Source of the DNA: Candidatus Jordarchaeum madagascarense
GTDB taxonomy: Archaea; Asgardarchaeota; Jordiarchaeia; Jordiarchaeales; Jordiarchaeaceae
Direction of reading: 5' to 3'
DNA length: 7,387 bases
Assembly: GCA_019056875.1 (NCBI GenBank)
Contig: DXJA01000017.1
Location: forward strand, 1 to 7,387
The position numbers and the translations under genes are program-made. The notes under the pieces were generated by a model, which saw only the letters and a program-made list of their open reading frames with translations, had not been told where the DNA came from and ran no database searches. Of the stretch, positions 1 to 5,833 are shown one piece after another. Within the stretch, counting starts at the first letter, position 1. Each line of letters opens with the position of its first letter.

Positions 1-86
1 ACTCATACAGGTAACTATAACATAGGAGAAAAAGTTAACCAATAAAAAGACGGCACCATAATTTTTCTTATGGTTAGGGGCTTAAA

Positions 87-593
87 TTGGAAAAAGAATC
101 TAAAAACCGGATCCAAGATTACTTGGAACTTTGCCAAAAACTAATGGAAGAACTGAGGGAAAAACATGGGTTTGAGATAGATTCTCCTGAATTTAGAGAA
201 CACTCCGAAAAGCAACTGGAACTCGCTGAAGATGTAAGAATATACCTTCAAAGAATAACGGATTACCTGGAACTGAGGACGAGAGCAATTAATGACTTCC
301 TATCCCACCTATTCTGGTTAAAACAGGCATTAGGCTCCCCCAACCCTGATGAAACCTCCTTTTATCTGCGTAATGCCCTAGAAGGGTTAATAGATATGGA
401 AACCCTACTAAATCGAGAAACAGAATTACTAATAAATTTTGAAAAAAATGTTCAAACCATCAACAGCTTCCTTGAATACGTTAAGGAAACAAAAAAAGAA
501 TTGTATAACTACCAAAAACTTTTCCCCGAACTCATATCCCAACTGGAAGAAATAATAAACAACATTAAAAAACCAGCTCCCAAGACAACATGA
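87..593 (+). CDS. Hypothetical all-helical protein, 168 aa
   Basis: I do not recognise this protein. It begins with TTG, chosen because a G-rich element (TAGGGG, 75-80) lies 6 nt upstream; the first in-frame ATG would be residue 20 (144). The sequence is almost entirely helix-forming, rich in Glu, Lys, Leu and Asn, with heptad-like spacing of Leu/Ile through about residues 8-80 and 94-160. This suggests a helical bundle or coiled coil. There is no signal peptide, no membrane segment, no metal site (one Cys, C16) and a single Trp (W77). The phrase R-I-x-D-Y-L-E-L occurs twice, at residues 8-15 and 56-63. A proline-containing loop (G83-P87) separates the two helical halves and the tail K161-T168 is basic. 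It is convergent with pyrF and has no codirectional neighbour in the window. It may be structural, or a partner of something outside the window. Function unknown; the gene itself is likely real. Confidence 0.75.
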   Translation: MEKESKNRIQDYLELCQKLMEELREKHGFEIDSPEFREHSEKQLELAEDVRIYLQRITDYLELRTRAINDFLSHLFWLKQALGSPNPDETSFYLRNALEGLIDMETLLNRETELLINFEKNVQTINSFLEYVKETKKELYNYQKLFPELISQLEEIINNIKKPAPKTT

Positions 594-645
594 ACACAAT
601 CAATCATAATCTTACCCGAATTACCGAAAAAGAATCTAATCACTA

Positions 646-657
646 TTTTTGTATTTT
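646..657 (+). terminator. T-rich terminator-like run after the helical-protein gene
   Basis: Two short T-runs (646-650 and 654-657) lie about 55-65 nt after the stop of the 87-593 gene in the 71-bp convergent gap. Archaeal transcription often ends at U-runs without strong hairpins. On the opposite strand only a five-T stretch (627-631) follows pyrF, so termination there is less clear. Confidence 0.4.
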
Positions 658-664
658 AGAAGAA

Positions 665-1444
665 TTATCCTATTATCCCATTAATTTTATCCTTTATTTC
701 TCTGGCAGACTGTTTCGGATTCTCGGACTGGTAGATTGAGCGACCCACAATGGCGTAAGAGGTGCCCGCTCTGAAAGCCTCACTTATCGCACCACCCTGA
801 AAACCGATACCCGGACTGAAAATCGGGATTTCTCCGCCAACGATTTTGGAGACTCTTTCAATTATCCTTGGTTGCGTTGCACCGACCACAACCCCATTAG
901 CCCCCCAAGACTTCGCCTTCTCAGCAAAAACCTCATACTGAAAACGTGTACCACCATCACTATTAACCACTCTCTGACCGTACCCCTCATCAGCACCCGG
1001 ATGAGACATATAAACCAATAGAATAACACCCCCACCATAATCCTTAGCGACGCTGAAAACCCTTTCTAAGCCTCCTCTCCAACCAACGAAAGGGTTGGCA
1101 ATCAGAGCGTCAAACCCCGCGTCGAAAAAGTGGCGCGCAGCCCACTCATTCGTATGCTCCACGTCATTAAGCTTACAATCCATAATTAGAGGAAGACCGT
1201 AACCAGAGGCGTCCTCAATCAACAACCGCAGATCATCAAAAAGACCCAGAGGAAGCAAAAGCTGAAAGTTAACCTTCACCCCCACTATGTGTTCCCTAGC
1301 CTCAGCCAAAACCATTCGAGCCCTTTCCAATAATTTTCTTTTAAAATCCTTTTCACCAATCAACAATGATAAATCCAAGGCCAGAACTACACGACTCTCA
1401 TTCGCCCTACTGCTTTTCCCAAGCTTTTCAGTGAAAATCGACAT
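665..1444 (-). CDS. pyrF: Orotidine 5'-phosphate decarboxylase (PyrF)
   Basis: Converts OMP to UMP, the last step of de novo pyrimidine synthesis, in the cytoplasm as a TIM-barrel homodimer. Visible motifs, numbered from the ATG at 1444 (259 aa): substrate-binding D24 in VLALD; K57 in GVKVNF; and the signature D89-x-K91-x-x-D94 (DCKLND). With K57 these give the family's Lys-Asp-Lys-Asp catalytic array. The phosphate-gripping end is also present: PGIGFQGG (211-218) and VGRSIY (233-238). The PGIGxQGG form resembles archaeal PyrF. Start choice: the frame stays open to a TTG at 1459, five codons upstream, but the ribosome site GGTGGA (1451-1456) sits 6 nt before the ATG and would lie inside that longer reading. 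The gene follows the hydrogenase protease by 82 bp. A TATA-like element (1480-1489) in that gap suggests its own promoter. All key residues are intact. Confidence 0.95.
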   Translation of the reverse strand: MSIFTEKLGKSSRANESRVVLALDLSLLIGEKDFKRKLLERARMVLAEAREHIVGVKVNFQLLLPLGLFDDLRLLIEDASGYGLPLIMDCKLNDVEHTNEWAARHFFDAGFDALIANPFVGWRGGLERVFSVAKDYGGGVILLVYMSHPGADEGYGQRVVNSDGGTRFQYEVFAEKAKSWGANGVVVGATQPRIIERVSKIVGGEIPIFSPGIGFQGGAISEAFRAGTSYAIVGRSIYQSENPKQSAREIKDKINGIIG

Positions 1445-1450
1445 AAAAAG

Positions 1451-1489
1451 TCCACCCAAAAAAAGAAGAGCAAAACCAGTATAAAAAAA
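1451..1489 (-). promoter_or_regulatory. Putative pyrF promoter and ribosome site
   Basis: On the minus strand a T-rich TATA-like element ending in TTTATA (1480-1489) lies about 40 nt before the pyrF ATG. It predicts a start of transcription near 1458 and a very short leader. That leader contains GGTGGA (1451-1456), 6 nt from the ATG. The seven-T run within the same element (1484-1490) could also act as terminator for the upstream protease gene. Confidence 0.4.
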
Positions 1490-1526
1490 CTATCCATACA
1501 AATGAGAAATCACAATATTCAATGGG

Positions 1527-2000
1527 TCAGATAAGCCCCAGTATTACATCAATCACCTTTGGAATCACGGTCTCAACTTCCGGAGAAAGATCCATGCTAT
1601 ACTCCTGATACTTCTTAGGCTCAACACCAACCAGCACCAACTCCGGAGGCAACTTATCCAGCTCTTTACCAATCTTTATAGTCGACAACAAATCCATTTC
1701 GTGAAGAGAAAAAAACTTCACCACACCCTTAATCAACCTATCAACACCCAAAACATAAATTTCTCCCGGTTTCCCACCACCCAAAACGGCATCCACAATA
1801 ATTGCTTTCTTAGCACCCTCCATCAGATTAAGAAGAGCAATACCACCAGTACCACCATCAAAAACCTCGACATCGGGCGGTAATTCCCTCTTATTCAACT
1901 CTTCAACCACATGCACACCCAGACCCTCGTCTCCCATCAACAAATTCCCAACACCGATTACTACGATAAGTTTGCCCTTTTTTATTTTTAATACCTCCAT
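1527..2000 (-). CDS. Hydrogenase maturation protease (HybD/HycI/HyaD-type, peptidase M52)
   Basis: Endopeptidase of the family that trims the C-terminal tail of a NiFe-hydrogenase large subunit after the nickel centre is installed. At 157 aa it is full length for the family. Visible: IGVGNLLMGDEGLGV (15-29) with metal ligand E25; DGGTGGIALL (48-57); D70 in IIVDAV; and SLHEMDLL (98-105) with H100. E25, D70 and H100 match the three nickel-binding residues known in E. coli HybD. V108-V109-type ends such as LVGVEP near residue 123-128 are also typical. The ATG at 2000 has no ribosome site upstream. Instead GGAGGT (1993-1998) overlaps the start codon itself, so initiation may be leaderless or the leader very short. 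pyrF follows 82 bp downstream on the same strand. No hydrogenase subunit or Hyp gene lies in the window, so its client must be encoded elsewhere. F420-reducing, methyl-viologen or membrane-bound hydrogenases are all possible clients. Confidence 0.9.
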   Translation of the reverse strand: MEVLKIKKGKLIVVIGVGNLLMGDEGLGVHVVEELNKRELPPDVEVFDGGTGGIALLNLMEGAKKAIIVDAVLGGGKPGEIYVLGVDRLIKGVVKFFSLHEMDLLSTIKIGKELDKLPPELVLVGVEPKKYQEYSMDLSPEVETVIPKVIDVILGLI

Positions 2001-2017
2001 TTTAAAAGAAATATTCT

Positions 2018-2042
2018 GGACAAGTCTAAGGTTAGGACAAGT
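2018..2042. repeat. Tandem direct repeat GGACAAGT at the protease promoter
   Basis: The octamer GGACAAGT occurs at 2018-2025 and again at 2035-2042, a 17-nt period. It lies 18-42 bp upstream of the protease ATG. A TATA-like TTTAAAAACTATA (minus strand, about 2043-2055) is immediately upstream, so the repeats cover the expected transcription start. That is the usual place for an archaeal repressor site. Operator function is inferred. Confidence 0.4.
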
Positions 2043-2055
2043 ATAGTTTTTAAAG
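2043..2055 (-). promoter_or_regulatory. Putative TATA element for the hydrogenase protease gene
   Basis: On the minus strand, TTTAAAAACTATA lies about 45-55 nt before the ATG at 2000. This would place transcription start near 2020-2025 with a short leader of about 20 nt. AT-rich surroundings make such a match fairly easy by chance. Confidence 0.35.
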
Positions 2056-2112
2056 TTTTGATAAACAGGTTATCCGGGTAGAAAAAATAAGAAATGAGAC
2101 TTAATAAAGCTC

Positions 2113-2124
2113 GCTTATAAATTT
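2113..2124 (+). promoter_or_regulatory. Putative TATA element for the FadH-like reductase gene
   Basis: CTTATAAATTTT (about 2114-2125) fits the archaeal TATA consensus well. Expected transcription start is near 2140-2147, giving a leader of about 80-85 nt before the TTG at 2228. No better box lies closer at a distance consistent with the ribosome site being transcribed. Confidence 0.45.
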
Positions 2125-2165
2125 TTAATTTCAACTCCAAAACTTGAGGGTAAAAAAGATAAATA

Positions 2166-2183
2166 GGTACATGACAATGTTCC
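2166..2183. repeat. Inverted repeat in the leader of the reductase gene
   Basis: GGTACAT (2166-2172) and ATGTTCC (2177-2183) form arms with six of seven pairs around a GACA spacer. The element lies between the TATA-like box and the ribosome site. It could be an operator or a small leader hairpin, or chance. Confidence 0.3.
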
Positions 2184-2214
2184 CAAACTAGCTATATGTT
2201 CCTCACTTAATGAT

Positions 2215-2230
2215 GGAGGATGTGTAATTG
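2215..2230 (+). promoter_or_regulatory. Ribosome site GGAGGA deciding the TTG start
   Basis: GGAGGA (2215-2220) stands 7 nt before TTG 2228. The ATGs at 2210 and 2213 are in the same frame, but they are followed by TAA at 2225-2227 just before the TTG. They therefore cannot start the large protein, and TTG is the only start that fits. Confidence 0.75.
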
Positions 2231-4210
2231 AAACTATTTGAACCAATACAGATACGCGGCATAGAGCTGAAAAACCGAATAGTCATGCCTGCAATGCATT
2301 TGGGCTACGCGGATCAGGGCTACATAACTCAGCAGATTATCGATTTCTACTCTGAACGAGCAAAGAACGAGGTAGGACTCATTTTAATTGGCGGTTGCTG
2401 GACAGAAATACTGGGCAAAGGTATGGACACCATGATAAGAATAGATAGTGATGAAGCTATAATTGGCCTCTCAAAACTCACAAAAGCCATACATGAAGGA
2501 GGGGCCAATTGCGGGGCGCAATTATATCACTCGGGAAGATATGCTTTCTCAATTGTTATTGGACAAACCCCGGTAAGCGCTTCTGCAGTACAGTCCAGTT
2601 TTACTGGTGAAACGCCGAGAGCATTAACAATTGAGGAAATCAAACAGACCGAAAAAAACTATGCAGAAGCTGCGCTTAGAGCCAAAAAGGCGGGCTTCGA
2701 CGCGGTTGAACTCATAGCCTCAGCCGGATACTTGATTCCCCAGTTTCTTTCGCCACTTACAAATAAGAGGGATGACGAGTATGGCGGTGACCTAAAATCT
2801 AGGATGAGGTTCGGTGTCGAATGTGTACAGGCCATAAGGGACAAAGTTGGTGACGACTATCCTCTAATAATGAGAATCTCAGGCGACGATATGATGCCTG
2901 GGGGTAACACTTACCAAGAAGTCCGAGAATACACTCCAGTATTTGCAGAAGCAGGAGTAGACATGTTTAACGTGACTGGCGGTTGGCACGAATCACGTGT
3001 TCCCCAGATCACCATGAATGTTCCGCGCGGCAATTATGTCTGGCTTGCTGAGAATGTTAAAGAGGTTGTTAATGTACCTGTTATGGCGTGTAACCGGATT
3101 ACGGATCCCTTATTGGCGGAGCAGGTTCTTCTTGACGCTAAGGCAGATCTGGTGGGTCTGGGTCGGGCTTTAATCTGTGACCCGGAGTGGGCTAGGAAGG
3201 CTAAGGAGGGCCGCTTCAAGGAGATTCGACAGTGCCTGGGTTGTAACCAGGGTTGCTTTGACCACGTGTTTCTGTTGAAACCCGTTGAGTGTCTGTCGAA
3301 TGCTGCTGTGAGTCGAGAAGCAGAGTATCAGATCAAACTCGCAGATAAACGTAAAAAGGTTCTCATCATTGGCGGTGGACCCGGCGGCATGGAGGTGGCA
3401 AGGGTTGCAAAGCTTAGGGGTCATGATGTAACTCTCTACGAGAAAACTTACACGATGGGCGGCCAGTTGAACCTAGCAGCGGCGCCTCAGGATAGGCGGG
3501 AATTCAAGAATCTAGTGGACTATTTGTGCTACCAAATGGATTTACTTGGAATCAAAGTGGTTTTGGGTAAGGAGGTCACCCCCGCGGTTGTAAAGGAGTT
3601 GAAGCCTGATGTTGTGATTGTTGCTACTGGTGGACGACCGCTGGTTCCCAATATTCCCGGTGTTGATGGTCCGAATGTGGTTATCTCCTGGAACGTGCTC
3701 GCTGGCAAGGTTGCTGTGGGCAAAAAAGCAATCGTGGTGGGCGGCGGCGGGGTGGGCTGCGAAACCGGACTCTACTTGACGGATCATGGCTCTATTACTC
3801 CGGAGCAGATGCTTTTCCTCGTGAACTTCGGTGTTTTGGATCTGCAGACGGCTTTCGATATGGCGAGAAAGACTCGTGATGTTACTATTGTAGAGATGCT
3901 TGACAGGATGGGTGCGGATATTAGCAGGACTTGCCGTTGGACGATTCTGAAGACATTGGCTATGCGTGGAGTGCAGATGTTGACTAACGCCAAAGTGGCG
4001 AAGATTACGGATAAGGGTGTTGTTCTTGAGAATGGCGATGTTCTTGAGGCGGATACGGTGGTCATAGCGGTGGGAACTGTTCCTAATAATGAAATCGTTG
4101 ACCAGCTCGAGGGCTTAGCCCCTGAACTATACTGTATTGGCGATTGTGTAGAACCCAGAAAGGCGTTTGAAGCGGTCCACGAGGCAGCGGAAATAGCCCA
4201 CAAAATTTAG
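2228..4210 (+). CDS. FMN/4Fe-4S/FAD NAD(P)H-dependent reductase, 2,4-dienoyl-CoA reductase (FadH)/enoate reductase family
   Basis: A 660-aa enzyme of the family that passes hydride electrons from NAD(P)H via FAD and a 4Fe-4S cluster to FMN, then reduces an activated C=C bond. The N-terminal old-yellow-enzyme barrel (about 1-345) has QLYHSGR (98-104), TPVSAS, QFLSPLTNKRDDEYGG (172-187) and LVGLGRALICDPEW. Y168 and H254 (GWHESRVP) align with the catalytic Tyr and His of E. coli FadH. The cluster motif is C336-x2-C339-x3-C343-x11-C355. The C-terminal part has a first dinucleotide fold (GGGPGG 382-387, E405), ATGG 466-469, a second fold (GGGGVG 505-510) and the FAD-binding CIGDC (636-640). Residues about 518-550 interrupt the second fold before its next strand (VTIVEM), as in some anaerobic enoate-type relatives. 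The true substrate cannot be read off: dienoyl-CoA, enoate or bile-acid-like dehydrogenation are all known in the family. It appears monocistronic, with its own promoter and terminator. Confidence 0.9.
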   Translation: MKLFEPIQIRGIELKNRIVMPAMHLGYADQGYITQQIIDFYSERAKNEVGLILIGGCWTEILGKGMDTMIRIDSDEAIIGLSKLTKAIHEGGANCGAQLYHSGRYAFSIVIGQTPVSASAVQSSFTGETPRALTIEEIKQTEKNYAEAALRAKKAGFDAVELIASAGYLIPQFLSPLTNKRDDEYGGDLKSRMRFGVECVQAIRDKVGDDYPLIMRISGDDMMPGGNTYQEVREYTPVFAEAGVDMFNVTGGWHESRVPQITMNVPRGNYVWLAENVKEVVNVPVMACNRITDPLLAEQVLLDAKADLVGLGRALICDPEWARKAKEGRFKEIRQCLGCNQGCFDHVFLLKPVECLSNAAVSREAEYQIKLADKRKKVLIIGGGPGGMEVARVAKLRGHDVTLYEKTYTMGGQLNLAAAPQDRREFKNLVDYLCYQMDLLGIKVVLGKEVTPAVVKELKPDVVIVATGGRPLVPNIPGVDGPNVVISWNVLAGKVAVGKKAIVVGGGGVGCETGLYLTDHGSITPEQMLFLVNFGVLDLQTAFDMARKTRDVTIVEMLDRMGADISRTCRWTILKTLAMRGVQMLTNAKVAKITDKGVVLENGDVLEADTVVIAVGTVPNNEIVDQLEGLAPELYCIGDCVEPRKAFEAVHEAAEIAHKI

Positions 4211-4251
4211 CAGCTTGTTTACTACTGAGTGTTTGCCTAACGCGTTTAAAT

Positions 4252-4284
4252 GGATTTTAATCCTCTAAACTTTCTATTTTTTTT
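4252..4284 (+). terminator. Terminator-like region after the FadH-like reductase
   Basis: A small inverted repeat GGATT/AATCC (4252-4256 and 4259-4263, 2-nt gap) is followed after a pyrimidine-rich spacer by an eight-T run (4277-4284), about 65-75 nt past the stop codon. The T-run is the main argument, because the stem is too tight to be a strong hairpin. Confidence 0.5.
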
Positions 4285-4415
4285 GATGGGTAGTTTTCGA
4301 AGCTTAACAATTGAAAAACAGCTTCACAGTTGTATGCTCAGTGCACAAATTTGACCAAAAGGCAGTACAAAGCCTTCTTAAAGGGTTGACGGAGCTAATT
4401 ACCGTTTGGAGCAAA

Positions 4416-4456
4416 TTTATAAGTATTAACTGAGGTTCTGAGTATTATATCTTATA
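4416..4456 (+). promoter_or_regulatory. Putative promoter region of the inositol phosphate synthase gene
   Basis: Two TATA-like elements are visible: TTTATAAG (4416-4423) and ATTATATCTTATAAC (about 4444-4456). Either predicts a leader of roughly 75-115 nt before ATG 4556, which is long for an archaeal mRNA. A strong ribosome site AGGAGGT (4542-4548) ends 7 nt before the ATG. Confidence 0.4.
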
Positions 4457-4555
4457 ACTAAGTAACTGATGAGTCTGTGGCTGGAATTGTTTAATAAGAC
4501 TTGTAATACAGTGATTTTTTACACTCTTGATAGTCTGACTTAGGAGGTCGAAGAA

Positions 4556-5635
4556 ATGGGCAAAATTAGGGTTGCCATAGCTGGGCTGGGTAATTGCGCT
4601 AGTTCGATAATTCAAGGTGTTTACTATTATTTTAATGCTACCAAGGATGAAATTGTGCCCGGGTTAATGCATGTGAATTTCGGTGGTTACTATCCCAAAG
4701 ATATTGAATTTGTCGCAGCATTTGAAGTGAATAAACTGAAAATTGGTAAAGCTGTGAGTGAAGCTATTTTTGCCAAGCCCAACAGTGTAATAAAGTTTGC
4801 CGAGGTACCAGAACTAGGCGTAAAGGTACTTCCAGGACCGATAATGGATAGCGTTGCACCCCACATGGTGAAATCCTTTTACTGCTACGATCCCAAAGAA
4901 ATAGAACCCGTTGACGTGGCTGAAATCCTGCGAGAAACTAGGGCGGATGTCCTTGTGAATTTTCTGCCTGTGGGAAGCGCCGAAGCCACTAAATACTATG
5001 CTAAGGCGGCTCTGGAGGCGGGCTGTGCATTTGCCAACTGTATCCCCGAGTTCATAGCTTCTGATCCTGTGTGGGCTAGTAGATTTGAGGAAGCCAATTT
5101 ACCCGTAGCGGGGGACGATATTAAGAGTCAGATTGGTGCCACTATTCTGCACAGAACACTGGTGAATCTTTTGCTCGATAGGGGTGTCAAAATAGATGAC
5201 ACCTATCAATTGAACATCGGCGGAAATACGGATTTTGAAAACATGACCGTGGAGGAAAGGCTGAAAACCAAGAGAATCAGCAAAACGGAGGCCGTTACGA
5301 GCATCACTCCCTACAATATACCCGTTAGAATAGGTCCCTCGGATTACGTACCCTTCCTAGGAGACAAAAAAATTTGTTACATTAGACTCAGAGGGAAAAA
5401 ATTCGGAGACATGCCAGTAAGCCTGGATGTTAAACTTTCCGTGGAAGATTCTCCCAATAGTGCGGGCATGGTTATTGACCTTATCAGAGCGGTTAAGTTA
5501 GCGCTGGACAGGAAAATTTCAGGACCGCTGACAAGCATCTCCTCCTACGCTTTCAAGCATCCACCGGTTCAGGTTCAGGACCACATTGCTCGACAGTGGG
5601 TTGAAGAGTTCATCCAAGGAAAAAGAGATAGATAA
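4556..5635 (+). CDS. myo-Inositol-1-phosphate synthase (inositol-3-phosphate synthase)
   Basis: Cytosolic NAD-dependent isomerase that turns glucose 6-phosphate into L-myo-inositol 1-phosphate. In archaea this feeds inositol phospholipid headgroups (archaetidylinositol) and, in some thermophiles, di-myo-inositol phosphate. At 359 aa it matches the short archaeal/actinobacterial type rather than the long eukaryotic one. Order of motifs: Rossmann GLGNCASS (10-17); NFLPVGS (135-141); NCIPEFIAS (161-169); PVAGDDIKSQIGAT (183-196) with K190; GGNTDF (222-227) and the SKT of 242-244 with K243; YVPFLGD (264-270); DSPNSAG (298-304) and KLALDR (314-319) with K314. These lysine-bearing motifs line the family's active site and all are present. 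The ATG is fixed by a perfect AGGAGGT 7 nt upstream. The gene stands alone, with terminator-like sequence on both sides. No inositol monophosphatase or archaetidylinositol phosphate synthase lies nearby, so the product's fate (lipid or compatible solute) is not shown here. Often called ino1. Confidence 0.95.
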   Translation: MGKIRVAIAGLGNCASSIIQGVYYYFNATKDEIVPGLMHVNFGGYYPKDIEFVAAFEVNKLKIGKAVSEAIFAKPNSVIKFAEVPELGVKVLPGPIMDSVAPHMVKSFYCYDPKEIEPVDVAEILRETRADVLVNFLPVGSAEATKYYAKAALEAGCAFANCIPEFIASDPVWASRFEEANLPVAGDDIKSQIGATILHRTLVNLLLDRGVKIDDTYQLNIGGNTDFENMTVEERLKTKRISKTEAVTSITPYNIPVRIGPSDYVPFLGDKKICYIRLRGKKFGDMPVSLDVKLSVEDSPNSAGMVIDLIRAVKLALDRKISGPLTSISSYAFKHPPVQVQDHIARQWVEEFIQGKRDR

Positions 5636-5712
5636 AAACCTGGATTTACAAAAAATTTTCTATATTTTGCTTCCACCTTCTTCTTTTATTATAATGTAAA
5701 ACATAATTGTAA

Positions 5713-5752
5713 CTCCTATGTTTTAATGTTTTTAGGAGATTTTTATTTTTTT
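5713..5752 (+). terminator. Hairpin plus T-run after the inositol phosphate synthase gene
   Basis: CTCCTA (5713-5718) pairs with TAGGAG (5733-5738) across a 14-nt AT-rich loop. An almost pure T tract (5740-5752, one A) follows directly. The layout is that of an intrinsic terminator, about 80-115 nt after the stop codon. More T-rich sequence (5660-5690) precedes it and could already cause some termination. Confidence 0.55.
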
Positions 5753-5769
5753 GATTCAAATTTAATCCT

Positions 5770-5827
5770 AATGATAATATTATTATATTTCTAATTCGTG
5801 TAATTACACAAATGAGGATTCGGAGGA
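5770..5827 (+). promoter_or_regulatory. Promoter, palindrome and ribosome site of the small charged-protein gene
   Basis: A TATA-like run (TAATATTATTATATTT, about 5775-5790) predicts transcription start near 5805-5812. The perfect 12-bp palindrome GTGTAATTACAC (5798-5809) sits just there. GGAGGA (5822-5827) follows, 6 nt before ATG 5834, so the mRNA leader would be only about 25 nt. The palindrome position fits an operator overlapping the start site. Confidence 0.45.
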
Positions 5828-5833
5828 AAGCAA

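Larger units (their letters stand above)
4211..4555. other. 345-bp noncoding stretch: terminator, TATA-like elements, small hairpins
   Basis: No convincing gene is seen. The stretch holds a terminator-like region at 4252-4284, a 5-bp hairpin AAGGC/GCCTT (4359-4363 with 4372-4376, 8-nt loop), two TATA-like elements (4416-4423 and about 4444-4456) and a 9-bp palindrome AGTCTGACT (4532-4540) next to the ribosome site of the following gene. A 40-codon frame opens with TTG at 4311 and ends at TGA 4433. It lacks a ribosome site and recognisable content, so it is not called as a gene. Confidence 0.55.

Noticed and set aside
1..45. Open frame from the window edge to a TAA at 43-45, possible tail of an upstream gene
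   Set aside because: Only 14 codons are visible and nothing in them is recognisable. Other frames also stop early, so a gene end cannot be supported.
1445..1459. TTG at 1459 as pyrF start
   Set aside because: Its first codons are the ribosome site GGTGGA of the ATG at 1444, so the shorter form is favoured.
3784..4203. Long minus-strand open frame (139 codons) under the reductase gene
   Set aside because: It lies fully inside a clearly conserved plus-strand gene, has low-complexity Ser/Thr-rich content and lacks a ribosome site. It is a shadow frame.
4466..4537. C/D-box-like sRNA: CTGATGA at 4466-4472 and CTGA at 4534-4537
   Set aside because: The C box needs a purine at its first position and here it is C. 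No good internal D'/C' pair is present, and the region is more simply the leader of the next gene.
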